Virus record (IMG/VR): IMGVR_UViG_3300025849_000138
Coordinates: 1 to 31,759 of that record
Direction: 5' to 3' (one strand)
DNA: 31,759 nt
Origin: a virus
This document shows, piece after piece, positions 25,180-31,759 of this stretch. The translations under genes were made by a program, and so were the position numbers. The notes beneath the pieces were generated by a model. It had not been told where the DNA came from and searched no databases. It saw nothing but the letters and a program-made list of their open reading frames with translations. Within the stretch, counting starts at the first letter, position 1. Every line of letters begins with the position of its first letter.

Positions 25180-26798
25180 TAGTCTACTGTTACTCCAAAT
25201 CTTGCTCCGACTATTCCAGTCGCTATTTCTCTGACTGACTTCTTAATTAACGCTTCAGGGTTTCTTTGAGGAGTATACTTCTTACCCCCTGGTGCGAATG
25301 TTGAGTATGGGTCAGTCATATAACTTGCCTCAATCATTGTGTTTCCGCCCCTTGCCCCTTGTGTCACATTATCTACATTTACTGAGTTTGCAAATCTACC
25401 TGTTCTATAATTTAATGCAGGACTTGTCATATTCTTTGCAACTACTTGTGGTAAAAGTTCATTTAGTAGATTTCTTAAAGCCATTGGATTTTCTCCTGCT
25501 GCTTGTGCTACTTTACCCTGTGCTGTCCCTCTTGCTCTTGGAGGTCTTTTACCTTTAGCACTTTTAGTAGCTTTTCTAGTGTAAGCTGCTGTTGTTAGAG
25601 CAACCATAGACTGAACAACATCGTTTATACTTTCAGTTTTACCTTGTGCCACCAGTCTCTTATTCACTTTATACCTCATATCAGGATTACTTTTATGAGG
25701 AAACATATTTTGTACTATTTGCTTACTTCCAACTTCAACAAGTCGTTTTTTCGGACTCTTTGAAGCCTGATAATCAGGACTTTTAAACTTGTGTAGCATT
25801 GCTCTTTCAACACTATTAGCAGCTACTTCTAAAGGATGTCTATCTGCCCTAGTATGTTGATAAGTATTAACTACATCATTTGCTAGAGTCATAACAATCT
25901 CAACTTTACTATTATGCTTTATAGCAGAGGACATTGTGTTTCTTTTTATCTTTAGTCCTGCAGTTATACCATCAATTGCTTCTTCTACAAGTTTATCTAC
26001 TACTCCAGAAGTACTAAGTTTGCTTTTCATTGCAGCTCTAGTAGCAACTGTCTTACTATGTTTTTGTAAAACTTCTATCATATTTACTGAAGGAACAGTT
26101 GTATCACTTCCTCCAGTTCTACCACCAATTGGCTCTCCGTGTACTCTTCTTCTGTAAGAACCTTCTCTCGGCATGTTAGTTTTAATAGTTCCTCTACTAA
26201 CTACTGGCTTTCGTCCACCTAATCCAAAAGGCTTTCCAGAACCGGGAAGAGCACCTGAAGTCATATCCATAATACTATTATCGATACATTCATTCATTAA
26301 GTTTCTAACAACTACGTTTTGTGCGTCTCCGCCACCAAATGAGTGTTTCTTTCCATAAAAACTAGCAAGATATACGGCTGTTACATCTACTCCTGTTTTA
26401 TATATTGCTACAGGAAATAACTTTGTTTTCATGCCCATAGTACTATTTGCTATGGCTTTGGCTTGTTTTATAGTCTTAGTAACATTATATCCAAGTGACC
26501 TATGTTCGCTTGCAATATTATTAACAGTAAAAACTTTTTTCCAGTTTCTTTCAACATGCCCTCTTAAGGTATCTAACTCACTTTTAGTGAATGATACTGT
26601 TCCCCCTGTTGATGCAATATGCTTTTTAACTGCTGGAGTATTTATATAACCATCTAGTATTAGAGTTGTTATAGTATCAACCCCATGTTTTTTGTCAAAT
26701 ATAAATCTAATTCTACTAGTTTTATATTGGTCGTTTCTAGTTTTTAAATCATTCTTCATCGTTGACTTAATGTCAGCGATAATAGACCTTATTGCCAT
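25179..26798 (-). CDS. Unrecognised 539-aa basic neck-region protein
   Basis: I do not recognise this protein as a whole. It is Lys/Arg-rich, helical over much of its length, and has a Ser/Gly/Pro-rich middle (about residues 185-235). The last 110 residues resemble the small tail-completion or HK97-gp10/virion-morphogenesis group: a helix NLLNELLPQVVAKNM, then the signature LNYRTGRFANSV, a beta segment, and SYMTDPYSTFAPGG. Its place between the connector and the probable tail terminator is where head-closure and tail-completion proteins are normally encoded, and no other gene there covers both jobs. A neck protein with a large N-terminal extension is the best inference. The extension (residues 1-420) has no visible catalytic motif. 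It overlaps both neighbours by 1 base. Confidence 0.6.
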   Translation of the reverse strand: MAIRSIIADIKSTMKNDLKTRNDQYKTSRIRFIFDKKHGVDTITTLILDGYINTPAVKKHIASTGGTVSFTKSELDTLRGHVERNWKKVFTVNNIASEHRSLGYNVTKTIKQAKAIANSTMGMKTKLFPVAIYKTGVDVTAVYLASFYGKKHSFGGGDAQNVVVRNLMNECIDNSIMDMTSGALPGSGKPFGLGGRKPVVSRGTIKTNMPREGSYRRRVHGEPIGGRTGGSDTTVPSVNMIEVLQKHSKTVATRAAMKSKLSTSGVVDKLVEEAIDGITAGLKIKRNTMSSAIKHNSKVEIVMTLANDVVNTYQHTRADRHPLEVAANSVERAMLHKFKSPDYQASKSPKKRLVEVGSKQIVQNMFPHKSNPDMRYKVNKRLVAQGKTESINDVVQSMVALTTAAYTRKATKSAKGKRPPRARGTAQGKVAQAAGENPMALRNLLNELLPQVVAKNMTSPALNYRTGRFANSVNVDNVTQGARGGNTMIEASYMTDPYSTFAPGGKKYTPQRNPEALIKKSVREIATGIVGARFGVTVD

Positions 26799-27394
26799 TA
26801 AATAACTACTCTATATAAATCAAGTACTCTTTTTATATGGTCTGGAAAATCAGAATTATCTCTGATACCAGAAGTACCTTGATTCTGAACTTGAGCGCCA
26901 CCTAAAGTTCTTCTCTCTTTGTGTTCGTCTTTCATGTAATAATTTACTAAATCGAACAAGGCAAGTTGTAAATCTTTTGGAGTGCTTGAGTATCCAGCAG
27001 TGTATGTAATTTTGACTGCTCCAACACCCTTTGCCCAACTTTTGGGTTCTCCATTTTTAGTTGTTCTTTGTATTGAGTCTGATTCAGTATCAGCATAGTA
27101 CTCATAATTACCTGTAGTTAATTCTACATAAGCTTCTGAGTAAGCTGTTCGTTCTTCTACTTTAGTAACTGAAACTAACGGGCTTTCACTCAAAATTATA
27201 GTATTAGTGTAGTTATCTGTTATGCTAAAAGTTTCAACTTTTGCTGAACTATAATAGTCTAAAAAAGATATTCCACAATACTTCTTAACTAAATCAGAGA
27301 CCTGAGGTATTATAACAGCTAAACGATCATCATCCTTTTCACCTCGGATGCCTTCTGCGTCTTTGTATTCTGATACTGTTAGTAAATCTGCCAT
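26798..27394 (-). CDS. Head-tail connector (adaptor, HK97 gp6-like)
   Basis: This 198-aa protein occupies the adaptor position directly after the capsid gene. The N-terminal helix set (LTVSEYKDAEGIRGEKDDDRLAVIIPQVSDLVKKYCG) followed by a beta-rich middle (ESPLVSVTKVEERTAY, GNYEYYAD) and AVKITYTAGYSSTPKDLQLALFDLVNYY is the classic layout of phage gp6-like head-tail connectors. These form a ring under the portal. The stretch GAVKITYTAGYSSTPKDL is especially diagnostic. The ATG at 27394 has no visible Shine-Dalgarno, because its upstream region is the 3' arm and T tract of the capsid terminator. Its stop overlaps the next start by 1 base. No better in-frame start is evident. Confidence 0.8.
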   Translation of the reverse strand: MADLLTVSEYKDAEGIRGEKDDDRLAVIIPQVSDLVKKYCGISFLDYYSSAKVETFSITDNYTNTIILSESPLVSVTKVEERTAYSEAYVELTTGNYEYYADTESDSIQRTTKNGEPKSWAKGVGAVKITYTAGYSSTPKDLQLALFDLVNYYMKDEHKERRTLGGAQVQNQGTSGIRDNSDFPDHIKRVLDLYRVVI

Positions 27395-27398
27395 AGTT

Positions 27399-27430
27399 AA
27401 AAAGGGTGGGTTTAAGGAAACCCACCAAAA
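27399..27430 (-). terminator. Rho-independent terminator after the major capsid gene
   Basis: On the minus strand a perfect 9-bp stem, GGTGGGTTT-CCTT-AAACCCACC (27426 to 27405), is followed by C and five T (27403-27399). It starts 16 bases behind the capsid stop at 27442 and ends 5 bases before the next ATG. It has no T run on the plus strand, so it acts in the gene direction. Partial read-through would lower transcription of all downstream genes relative to capsid protein. Confidence 0.85.
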
Positions 27431-27441
27431 CCATCGTAGTA

Positions 27442-29502
27442 TTAAGCTGAAGCTTTATACATTTGACCCCATTTAGAAGTTGCACCGTCAATTAAGTCAG
27501 TGAATCCTAATCTCTGAGAAGCCACTAGGACTCTTCTTTGATTAGCTACTTCGTAGTCTGATTCAATTGTAACACCTCTTAATCTAGGCATTACATAGTT
27601 TCTTGGGTATACTGCAATAGCGTTAAACTTAGCAGCAGCTTTAGTTGCGAACTCGTCACATAATAGTACTCTTGATCCGAATACTTGTCCGATTTCACCA
27701 CTTAGCTTAGTAGCCATGTCGCCAACTAGGTTAGCGTCTTGGAACTCTGCATCTTCAAGTAGGTTATAGTACACATCTTGTGATACGACATAAACTACGT
27801 CTGATGGGTTAACACCATATTTGCCCATATTCTTTCTTAGTCCAAGTAAGTCAGCAGCTGTCACACTATCACCCGCAGCGAAAGTTCCGCTTGGTTGTGT
27901 GTAGTCACTGTCGTTTCTTGCAAGGTGTAATAAACCTTCAAAAGATGCACCTGAAGTACCAAAAGCACCATCAGCGTCGTCACCAGCTAGGATAGCATTT
28001 TCGATTGCTCTAGCGTGTGATCTTACCATTTGCTCTCTAATTAAAGGAAGGATTGGTAAAATTGCATCTTCTTCAGTCTCATTACCTAAGTATGATTGTG
28101 AGATTAATTTTTTGGTTGAAAGAGTTCTTTCAGTCATGTCAACACCACCGAAAGGAGCGCCATAAGCGTCGCCTCTCTCAGCTAGGTTACCGTGAGGTGA
28201 ACTACCTGATGCAGTTTGTGCTGATGCAAACTCGGCATATCCACTATCTGGTAAGATAGGAATAATCATGTTTGCAGAAGTCATAGCGATTTCTCTAAAA
28301 AGAGGTGCTAAGACTAATTCATTTTGAATATCTCTTTCGATATTTGTTGATACGATTTGTTCAAAATCTGCTGATGAAACACCAACGCCTGAATGTGCGT
28401 TAACTTTTTCCATCAATGATTTTGACATATCACTGTTCCAGCCTTTACCTGTGGCTAGACCTGCGAACTTAGCATCTATAATATCTTCTTCGAAGGCTTT
28501 TTTCCAGTCGCCTGAGCCTTGTCTATCAGCAAAATGTCTTTTAGAATCACGCATATTCATGATTTCTTCTGACTTTTCGCTTAATTGAGATTCGAGTTCT
28601 TTAACTACTTTTTCAAGATCTTCTTGTTTTTCGTTAACTCTTTTCTCAACATCTGACATAAGCTTTTCAGCTCCTGATAATCCAGCTTCGATAATTGTTT
28701 TTGTTTCTACCTGTTTTGCTTCTTGAACAGCCTGTTCATTAGCTTCTACTTCAGCTTGCTTTTCAGCCGCCTCAGCTTGTGCTTTTTCTTGTGCTGCTTT
28801 CGCCTCGGCTTGCTTCATAGCAATTGAAGTTGCAGTTTTTTCCGCTACTTCTTTTGCAAATGCTTCCAAGTCGATTGAAGTTTCAGGAGATTTCTTTTCT
28901 TCTGACATATCAGTCTCCATTTTTGAGGATCTCTCCTCGCTTGGCTGCTCAATTTTAACAGCGTCTGCTGCTGCGGTTGAGTTAGCCTTTAAAAATTGCT
29001 TTTTGAACTCATTATATTCGTCTATACTATCAAATGATTTTGACAATCCAAAGGTTGCACCCTGATTGCAAGGTATTGATACTACAGATACTTCAAATAA
29101 TTCTGCGTCCTTAATCTTATATCCATCGGTTTCTGTCATATAATCAGCATCCTTGACTTTGAAACCAACGGAAAAGGCTCCAAGGACACCATCCTTAACT
29201 AAATCTTTTATATCACCAGCAGCTTTTGATATTCTACCAGTAATTTCTAAACCTTTGTCAGTAACTTCTAAACTAGTAGCTCTGCCTATTGGTCTATTAT
29301 AGTCATGGTTAAATAGTAGGATAGGATTCTGTTTAAAGTTCTCTAATCCGCCTTTCGTCCATGCTTGTGCTTCAATTATATCACCGGCTCTATCTAGTGC
29401 ATTTGTACTTGCAGAACCTTTAATATCAATACCGCCATCATCGTTCTCTCCTAATGATTTAAAAGTATTAGTCCAGTGAAAGATTTTTGTTTTATTTGAC
29501 AT
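27442..29502 (-). CDS. Prohead protease - scaffold - major capsid protein fusion (HK97 fold)
   Basis: This is one uninterrupted 686-aa frame. Residues 1-158 are an S78 (HK97) prohead protease: DRAGDIIEAQAW, the His motif FNHDYNRPIGRA (His66), the Ser motif GAFSVGF (Ser111), and the final strand ELFEVSVVSIPCNQGA (Glu137 probable third member). Residues 195-318 are charged, Ala/Glu/Lys-rich and strongly coiled-coil, matching a delta/scaffold domain. From about 325 (FADRQGSGDWKKAF) to 686 lies an HK97-type capsid subunit with GYAEFASAQTA, TLSTKKLISQSYLGNE, IENAILAGDD and a C-terminal SQRLGFTDLIDG. In HK97 the protease (gp4) and capsid protein (gp5) are separate genes, so maturation here presumably includes cleaving the polyprotein, likely also near 320-328 to remove the delta domain. 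A GGAG ribosome site lies 7 bases before the ATG. A terminator follows the stop. Confidence 0.93.
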   Translation of the reverse strand: MSNKTKIFHWTNTFKSLGENDDGGIDIKGSASTNALDRAGDIIEAQAWTKGGLENFKQNPILLFNHDYNRPIGRATSLEVTDKGLEITGRISKAAGDIKDLVKDGVLGAFSVGFKVKDADYMTETDGYKIKDAELFEVSVVSIPCNQGATFGLSKSFDSIDEYNEFKKQFLKANSTAAADAVKIEQPSEERSSKMETDMSEEKKSPETSIDLEAFAKEVAEKTATSIAMKQAEAKAAQEKAQAEAAEKQAEVEANEQAVQEAKQVETKTIIEAGLSGAEKLMSDVEKRVNEKQEDLEKVVKELESQLSEKSEEIMNMRDSKRHFADRQGSGDWKKAFEEDIIDAKFAGLATGKGWNSDMSKSLMEKVNAHSGVGVSSADFEQIVSTNIERDIQNELVLAPLFREIAMTSANMIIPILPDSGYAEFASAQTASGSSPHGNLAERGDAYGAPFGGVDMTERTLSTKKLISQSYLGNETEEDAILPILPLIREQMVRSHARAIENAILAGDDADGAFGTSGASFEGLLHLARNDSDYTQPSGTFAAGDSVTAADLLGLRKNMGKYGVNPSDVVYVVSQDVYYNLLEDAEFQDANLVGDMATKLSGEIGQVFGSRVLLCDEFATKAAAKFNAIAVYPRNYVMPRLRGVTIESDYEVANQRRVLVASQRLGFTDLIDGATSKWGQMYKASA
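28918..28938 (-). promoter_or_regulatory. Candidate internal translation start (Met195) with hairpin-bound Shine-Dalgarno
   Basis: Inside the fusion gene, minus-strand AGGAG (28937-28933) precedes an in-frame ATG at 28920, with 12 bases between them. The site is enclosed in a perfect 5-bp stem GAGGA-GAGA-TCCTC (28938-28925) with a GNRA-type tetraloop. Starting there would give a 492-aa scaffold-capsid protein without the protease domain, at exactly the domain boundary. A second in-frame ATG follows at 28908. The spacing is longer than optimal, so this is suggestive only. Confidence 0.4.
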
Positions 29503-29755
29503 CCTTTTTCTCCACTTTCACAGTCTTTTTAGGAGCTACCTTCTTAGGTGCTTCTTTTTTAACTGGTGCTGGTACAGGATATCTTTTAGTAACTACTGAT
29601 AATACTCTATTCCATGAACCGAGCTGTCTTCTAAGAAGATAGTCTTTTACTGGAACATCATTACCAAAGTTTTTGTATTCAGCTAATGTCATTGTTTCAA
29701 CGCCTTTGCTGGCTATGAAATCTGACAAAGCCTTTATCATCTTGTCTTTTGTCAT
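29492..29755 (-). CDS. Small basic protein with HNH-repeat-like motif
   Basis: This 87-aa protein has two parts. Residues 1-55 are globular and helical. The stretch AEYKNFGNDVPVKDYLLRRQ followed by LGSWNRVLSVV matches the pattern of the short homing-endonuclease-associated repeat (Tyr, a variable Pro region, then a basic helix ending in x-G-S-W-N). Residues 60-87 are a Lys/Pro/Ala tail (KKEAPKKVAPKKTVKVEKK) that looks DNA-binding or disordered. No nuclease catalytic residues are present. It overlaps the protease-capsid start by 11 bases and follows the portal by 2, so it is part of the head operon. It might help package or cut DNA with the HNH protein, or be a minor head or decoration protein. 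The domain assignment is by eye and is moderate at best. Confidence 0.55.
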   Translation of the reverse strand: MTKDKMIKALSDFIASKGVETMTLAEYKNFGNDVPVKDYLLRRQLGSWNRVLSVVTKRYPVPAPVKKEAPKKVAPKKTVKVEKKDVK

Positions 29756-29757
29756 AA

Positions 29758-30966
29758 TTATTCTTCCTCGCTTGGCGGGCTTTCTTGTGGCCTGCCGCCT
29801 TCTTCTGGGTTGACTGCTGAACCTGCGATATTTGCAGGAACTCTTGGTGTATCAAACCCTTCAACTCTTTCAAGTCTTATCGCCTCCCTTGCTTCATTCG
29901 GTGTCATAATACCTGTGTTGACAAGTGTGGCGTAATAACCAGCTTGGTCTCTTAGTTCAGGCTGAAGTGCAGGTATATCACTTACATCTTCATCAAGTTT
30001 GAAACCGAAATATCTCTCGAAAGCACACGCTATTTTGTTAGTAATAGGTAGTATGGTTTCTAAATAATATAGTCTATGGTTAGGTCTAATATTTGCATTA
30101 TTGCCACTATCCAGTAGAATTGGTGGAACACCTAGTGCTTCTAAAATTGTCTTCTCATTAGAAGCAATTGCTTCTTGGAAATCCAAGTTTTTAAAGTTTA
30201 CTTCACTTAGGTTTTCTACCTCTAAACCACCGTCTAAGAACAATGGTCTACGTCCGCCAGACTGAGGATTGTATCTAGCAACCCAAGCCTGTAACATTCT
30301 CTCTTTGATTTTCTCAGAAAGAGTATTTGGCGACTTTAGTACCAATCCTGGTACTGCTCCATTTTTAAAAAAGTTATCCTGAAACCTTCTCATACTTCCA
30401 AGTAACTGCATAGTTCTGAAAGCTGGTTTAAGTCTCGGTACTCCTCTATAAATAGAGTTAAAACTGTTTTCTTTTATATGAATAATCTCTTTTGGACTAT
30501 AATCTATAGAATGGTCATAAGTAAACTTTTCAATATAAGTATTCTCATCACTATGTATAGTCATGTGATCTGCTGGAAGATGATACAGATGTGCACCATC
30601 AAAATAAATAAATATATTCCCATCAATTAGTAAGTCTATTAAAAGATTTCTTTTAAAAGTACTTACATCCTGAAAAGGATTTGGTTCTTTATTTAGTAAT
30701 AAATCTACTCTTGTTCTTCGTAGATTTTTCATTATAGGGTTAGTACCCTGTATTTGTGTACCTACATCAAATGGTATTTCCGCAGCGTCATCCACTATCA
30801 TGTTGACTGCTCGGTTTACTACCTCTAATGATTCGTACGCATTTTTATAATTAGTGACATTTTCACGACTATCAATAGTCATCCCTTCATCACGGGATAT
30901 GACATATTGAGCAGGATTTTCTTTTTCCTCTCTATCGATGCCTAAAAATCTGTCATACCATGCCAT
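29758..30966 (-). CDS. Portal protein, HK97 family
   Basis: This 402-aa protein has the usual length for HK97-type portals (about 390-430 aa). The portal forms the dodecameric ring at the unique capsid vertex through which DNA enters and leaves. Recognisable family features are the N-terminal helix EVVNRAVNMIVDDAAEIPF, the segment SIYRGVPRLKPAF, FKNGAVPGLVLKSP, the core helix region EAIASNEKTILEALGVPPILL, and the C-terminal TGIMTPNEAREAIRLERVEG. The tail ends in a Pro/Glu-rich stretch (PQESPPSEEE). It lies between the HNH gene (14-base overlap) and a small basic gene (2-base gap), followed by the protease-capsid gene, which is canonical HK97 head order. Confidence 0.93.
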   Translation of the reverse strand: MAWYDRFLGIDREEKENPAQYVISRDEGMTIDSRENVTNYKNAYESLEVVNRAVNMIVDDAAEIPFDVGTQIQGTNPIMKNLRRTRVDLLLNKEPNPFQDVSTFKRNLLIDLLIDGNIFIYFDGAHLYHLPADHMTIHSDENTYIEKFTYDHSIDYSPKEIIHIKENSFNSIYRGVPRLKPAFRTMQLLGSMRRFQDNFFKNGAVPGLVLKSPNTLSEKIKERMLQAWVARYNPQSGGRRPLFLDGGLEVENLSEVNFKNLDFQEAIASNEKTILEALGVPPILLDSGNNANIRPNHRLYYLETILPITNKIACAFERYFGFKLDEDVSDIPALQPELRDQAGYYATLVNTGIMTPNEAREAIRLERVEGFDTPRVPANIAGSAVNPEEGGRPQESPPSEEE

Positions 30967-31324
30967 ATTTGTCTCTCTGTACGTTAACCCAATGTTGTTG
31001 TTTCTTTGCTGTTATCAACTTTGGTCGTTTTCCATATATTCCATGTAATCTTAAGTGATGTGTATGGCATAAAGTAACAGCTTGTTCGTAGACTTCATTA
31101 TTTTTTTCTTCAATAAATCTTTCTCGAAGTCCTAATATTTCTTCTTCAGTTTCTATGGAGATTTTGTTTTCTTTCATCCATGTTTCAAGTAATTCAGTCA
31201 GCCCGTAAAAATGATGAAAGTCTAGATTCTCTGTGCTTCCACAAATGTAACAATGCGTGTCTTTTTTATATTTAGACTTAGCTTTGTCACGAACATATTT
31301 AACTAAATCTCGTTTTAAATCCAT
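30953..31324 (-). CDS. HNH endonuclease
   Basis: This is a 123-aa protein with a zinc-ribbon-type HNH fold. CxxC at residues 25-28 (CYIC) is followed by the catalytic-type His pair DFHHFYG (37-38). A second metal pair and final His follow (LCHTHHLRLHG, Cys86 to His94). About 45 helical, charged residues separate the two halves, longer than in a minimal HNH. HNH proteins beside the terminase and portal are common in HK97-like phages and are known in some of them to assist terminase cutting at cos or pac sites. The location between terL and portal fits that role, although a free-standing homing nuclease cannot be excluded. The gene is the first behind the 31.37-kb promoter and overlaps the portal start by 14 bases. 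The start at 31324 is 21 bases downstream of the -10. Confidence 0.85.
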   Translation of the reverse strand: MDLKRDLVKYVRDKAKSKYKKDTHCYICGSTENLDFHHFYGLTELLETWMKENKISIETEEEILGLRERFIEEKNNEVYEQAVTLCHTHHLRLHGIYGKRPKLITAKKQQHWVNVQRDKYGMV

Positions 31325-31344
31325 AAACCTACTTCTATAAAAGA

Positions 31345-31388
31345 ATTATATAACATATTTAAGTTGTTGTCAAGAACTATTTTTGACA
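31345..31388 (-). promoter_or_regulatory. Consensus sigma70 promoter upstream of the HNH-portal operon, with inverted repeat
   Basis: Read on the minus strand, TTGACA (31373-31368) and TATAAT (31350-31345) are both perfect consensus and are 17 bases apart. Transcription would start around 31338, giving a leader of about 14 bases before the ATG at 31324. The -35 is the right half of an inverted repeat TGTCAA-N9-TTGACA (31388-31368), a plausible operator. The A/T tract directly upstream (AAAAATAGTT) could act as an UP element. An 18-base stretch ending in the -35 is identical to one at the promoter near 6.98 kb. Function is inferred from sequence. Confidence 0.8.
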
Positions 31389-31395
31389 GGGGTAA

Positions 31396-31759
31396 TTAAA
31401 ATGTAGTGGCGCTTGTTTCAAACGAATAAAGCGCATACCGAATCGCATCTGCCATGTGAGAAGCATAATTGTGTTTAGGTTTTTCTTTTAATAAATTAGG
31501 ATTAGGATCCCATTGATATTGGTCTAAACATATTAGAGACTCATGACATGCTTGATGCACGATTAATTTATCATTATCTACTATACCTGCTACCTGTCCT
31601 ATACCATCTAGTACAGATTTCTTTGCATTGATAGTACTAATATCATAGTTTTGTGCAAAATCGAATCTTGTTTGTTGAGCAGCAGAGTCAATATAAATAT
31701 AATCTATCTTCCACTTATCAATAAGTTTGCGAATCTCCGTTGCATGTTGTTCTGTAGTT
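31396..31759 (-). CDS. terL: Terminase large subunit, C-terminal fragment (5' end outside window)
   Basis: This is an open frame entering from the window edge, with 120 codons visible before a TAA at 31396-31398. The large terminase pumps DNA into the prohead and cuts the concatemer. The visible part corresponds to the end of the RNase H-like nuclease domain. A beta-strand followed by Asp (IYIDSAAQQTRFDF) is followed by NAKKSVLDGIGQV, and near the C-terminus HNYASHMADAIRYALYSF carries the His/Asp pattern typical of the last metal-binding acid in large terminases. The ATPase domain with its Walker motifs would lie beyond the window, so it cannot be checked. The next gene downstream is separated by a strong promoter, so packaging and head genes may be transcribed separately. 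The family call is based on motif recognition plus position before the portal. Confidence 0.85.
   Translation of the reverse strand, partial: TTEQHATEIRKLIDKWKIDYIYIDSAAQQTRFDFAQNYDISTINAKKSVLDGIGQVAGIVDNDKLIVHQACHESLICLDQYQWDPNPNLLKEKPKHNYASHMADAIRYALYSFETSATTF

Noticed and set aside
26856-27038. A 60-aa minus-strand frame inside the connector gene
   Set aside because: It is the other frame of a clear connector sequence and has odd Trp/Lys-rich composition.
1-31759. tRNA genes, integrase, attachment site or lysogeny genes
   Set aside because: I looked for cloverleaf-like arms in the gaps and for recombinase motifs in the proteins and found none; gaps are too short to hold tRNAs except where promoters are.

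Overview
The window is a 31.8-kb piece of the late (virion structure) region of a tailed, long non-contractile-tailed phage (siphovirus-like Caudoviricetes). It is A+T-rich, and every convincing gene lies on the minus strand, so the biology reads from base 31759 down to base 1. Packing is tight: most genes abut or overlap by 1-14 bases, and no gene-free stretch reaches 300 bases. The fibre and adaptor proteins (short genes starting like MANRVLVGK, MAQTIKIKRS or MALYINDNG, and a C-terminal ISGGNVRLRVTPAS-type domain) are of a style I associate with marine cyanophages, pelagiphages and uncultured ocean viruses. A marine bacterial host is therefore likely, but the sequence does not name it. No integrase, repressor, tRNA, replication or lysis gene is visible.

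Head region (31759-24718): the C-terminal end of the large terminase; a consensus sigma70 promoter; an HNH endonuclease; an HK97-family portal; a small basic protein with a possible homing-endonuclease-associated repeat; a single ORF fusing an S78 prohead protease, a coiled-coil scaffold/delta region and an HK97-fold major capsid protein; then a head-tail connector, an unrecognised 539-aa neck protein and a probable tail terminator.

Tail region (24704-9365): tail tube protein, a tail assembly chaperone with a strong case for a -1 programmed frameshift, tape measure, and then a lambda-like tail-tip series in the lambda order: M-like, L-like (four Cys with a large insertion), K-like (JAMM peptidase only), I-like (membrane and Gly-rich) and a 2224-aa J-like central fibre/host-specificity protein with collagen-like stretches and 117-aa C-terminal repeats.

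Distal accessory tail region (9365-1): three tandem paralogues of a MANR-type structural protein, two small proteins, a second consensus promoter, and a cassette of fibre-type proteins. The cassette includes a 1093-aa fibre with about 77 copies of a 10-residue repeat and, running off the window edge, a Thr-rich low-complexity protein.

Regulation is readable at several points. Two promoters (about 31.37 and 6.98 kb) match TTGACA-17-TATAAT exactly and share an 18-base element. Hairpin terminators sit directly behind the two highest-copy products, major capsid and tail tube, and would reduce expression of the genes after them. The chaperone frameshift sets a further ratio. The observations I rate most worth following are the frameshift signal, the protease-capsid fusion with a possible internal start, the twin promoters and the decapeptide-repeat fibre.
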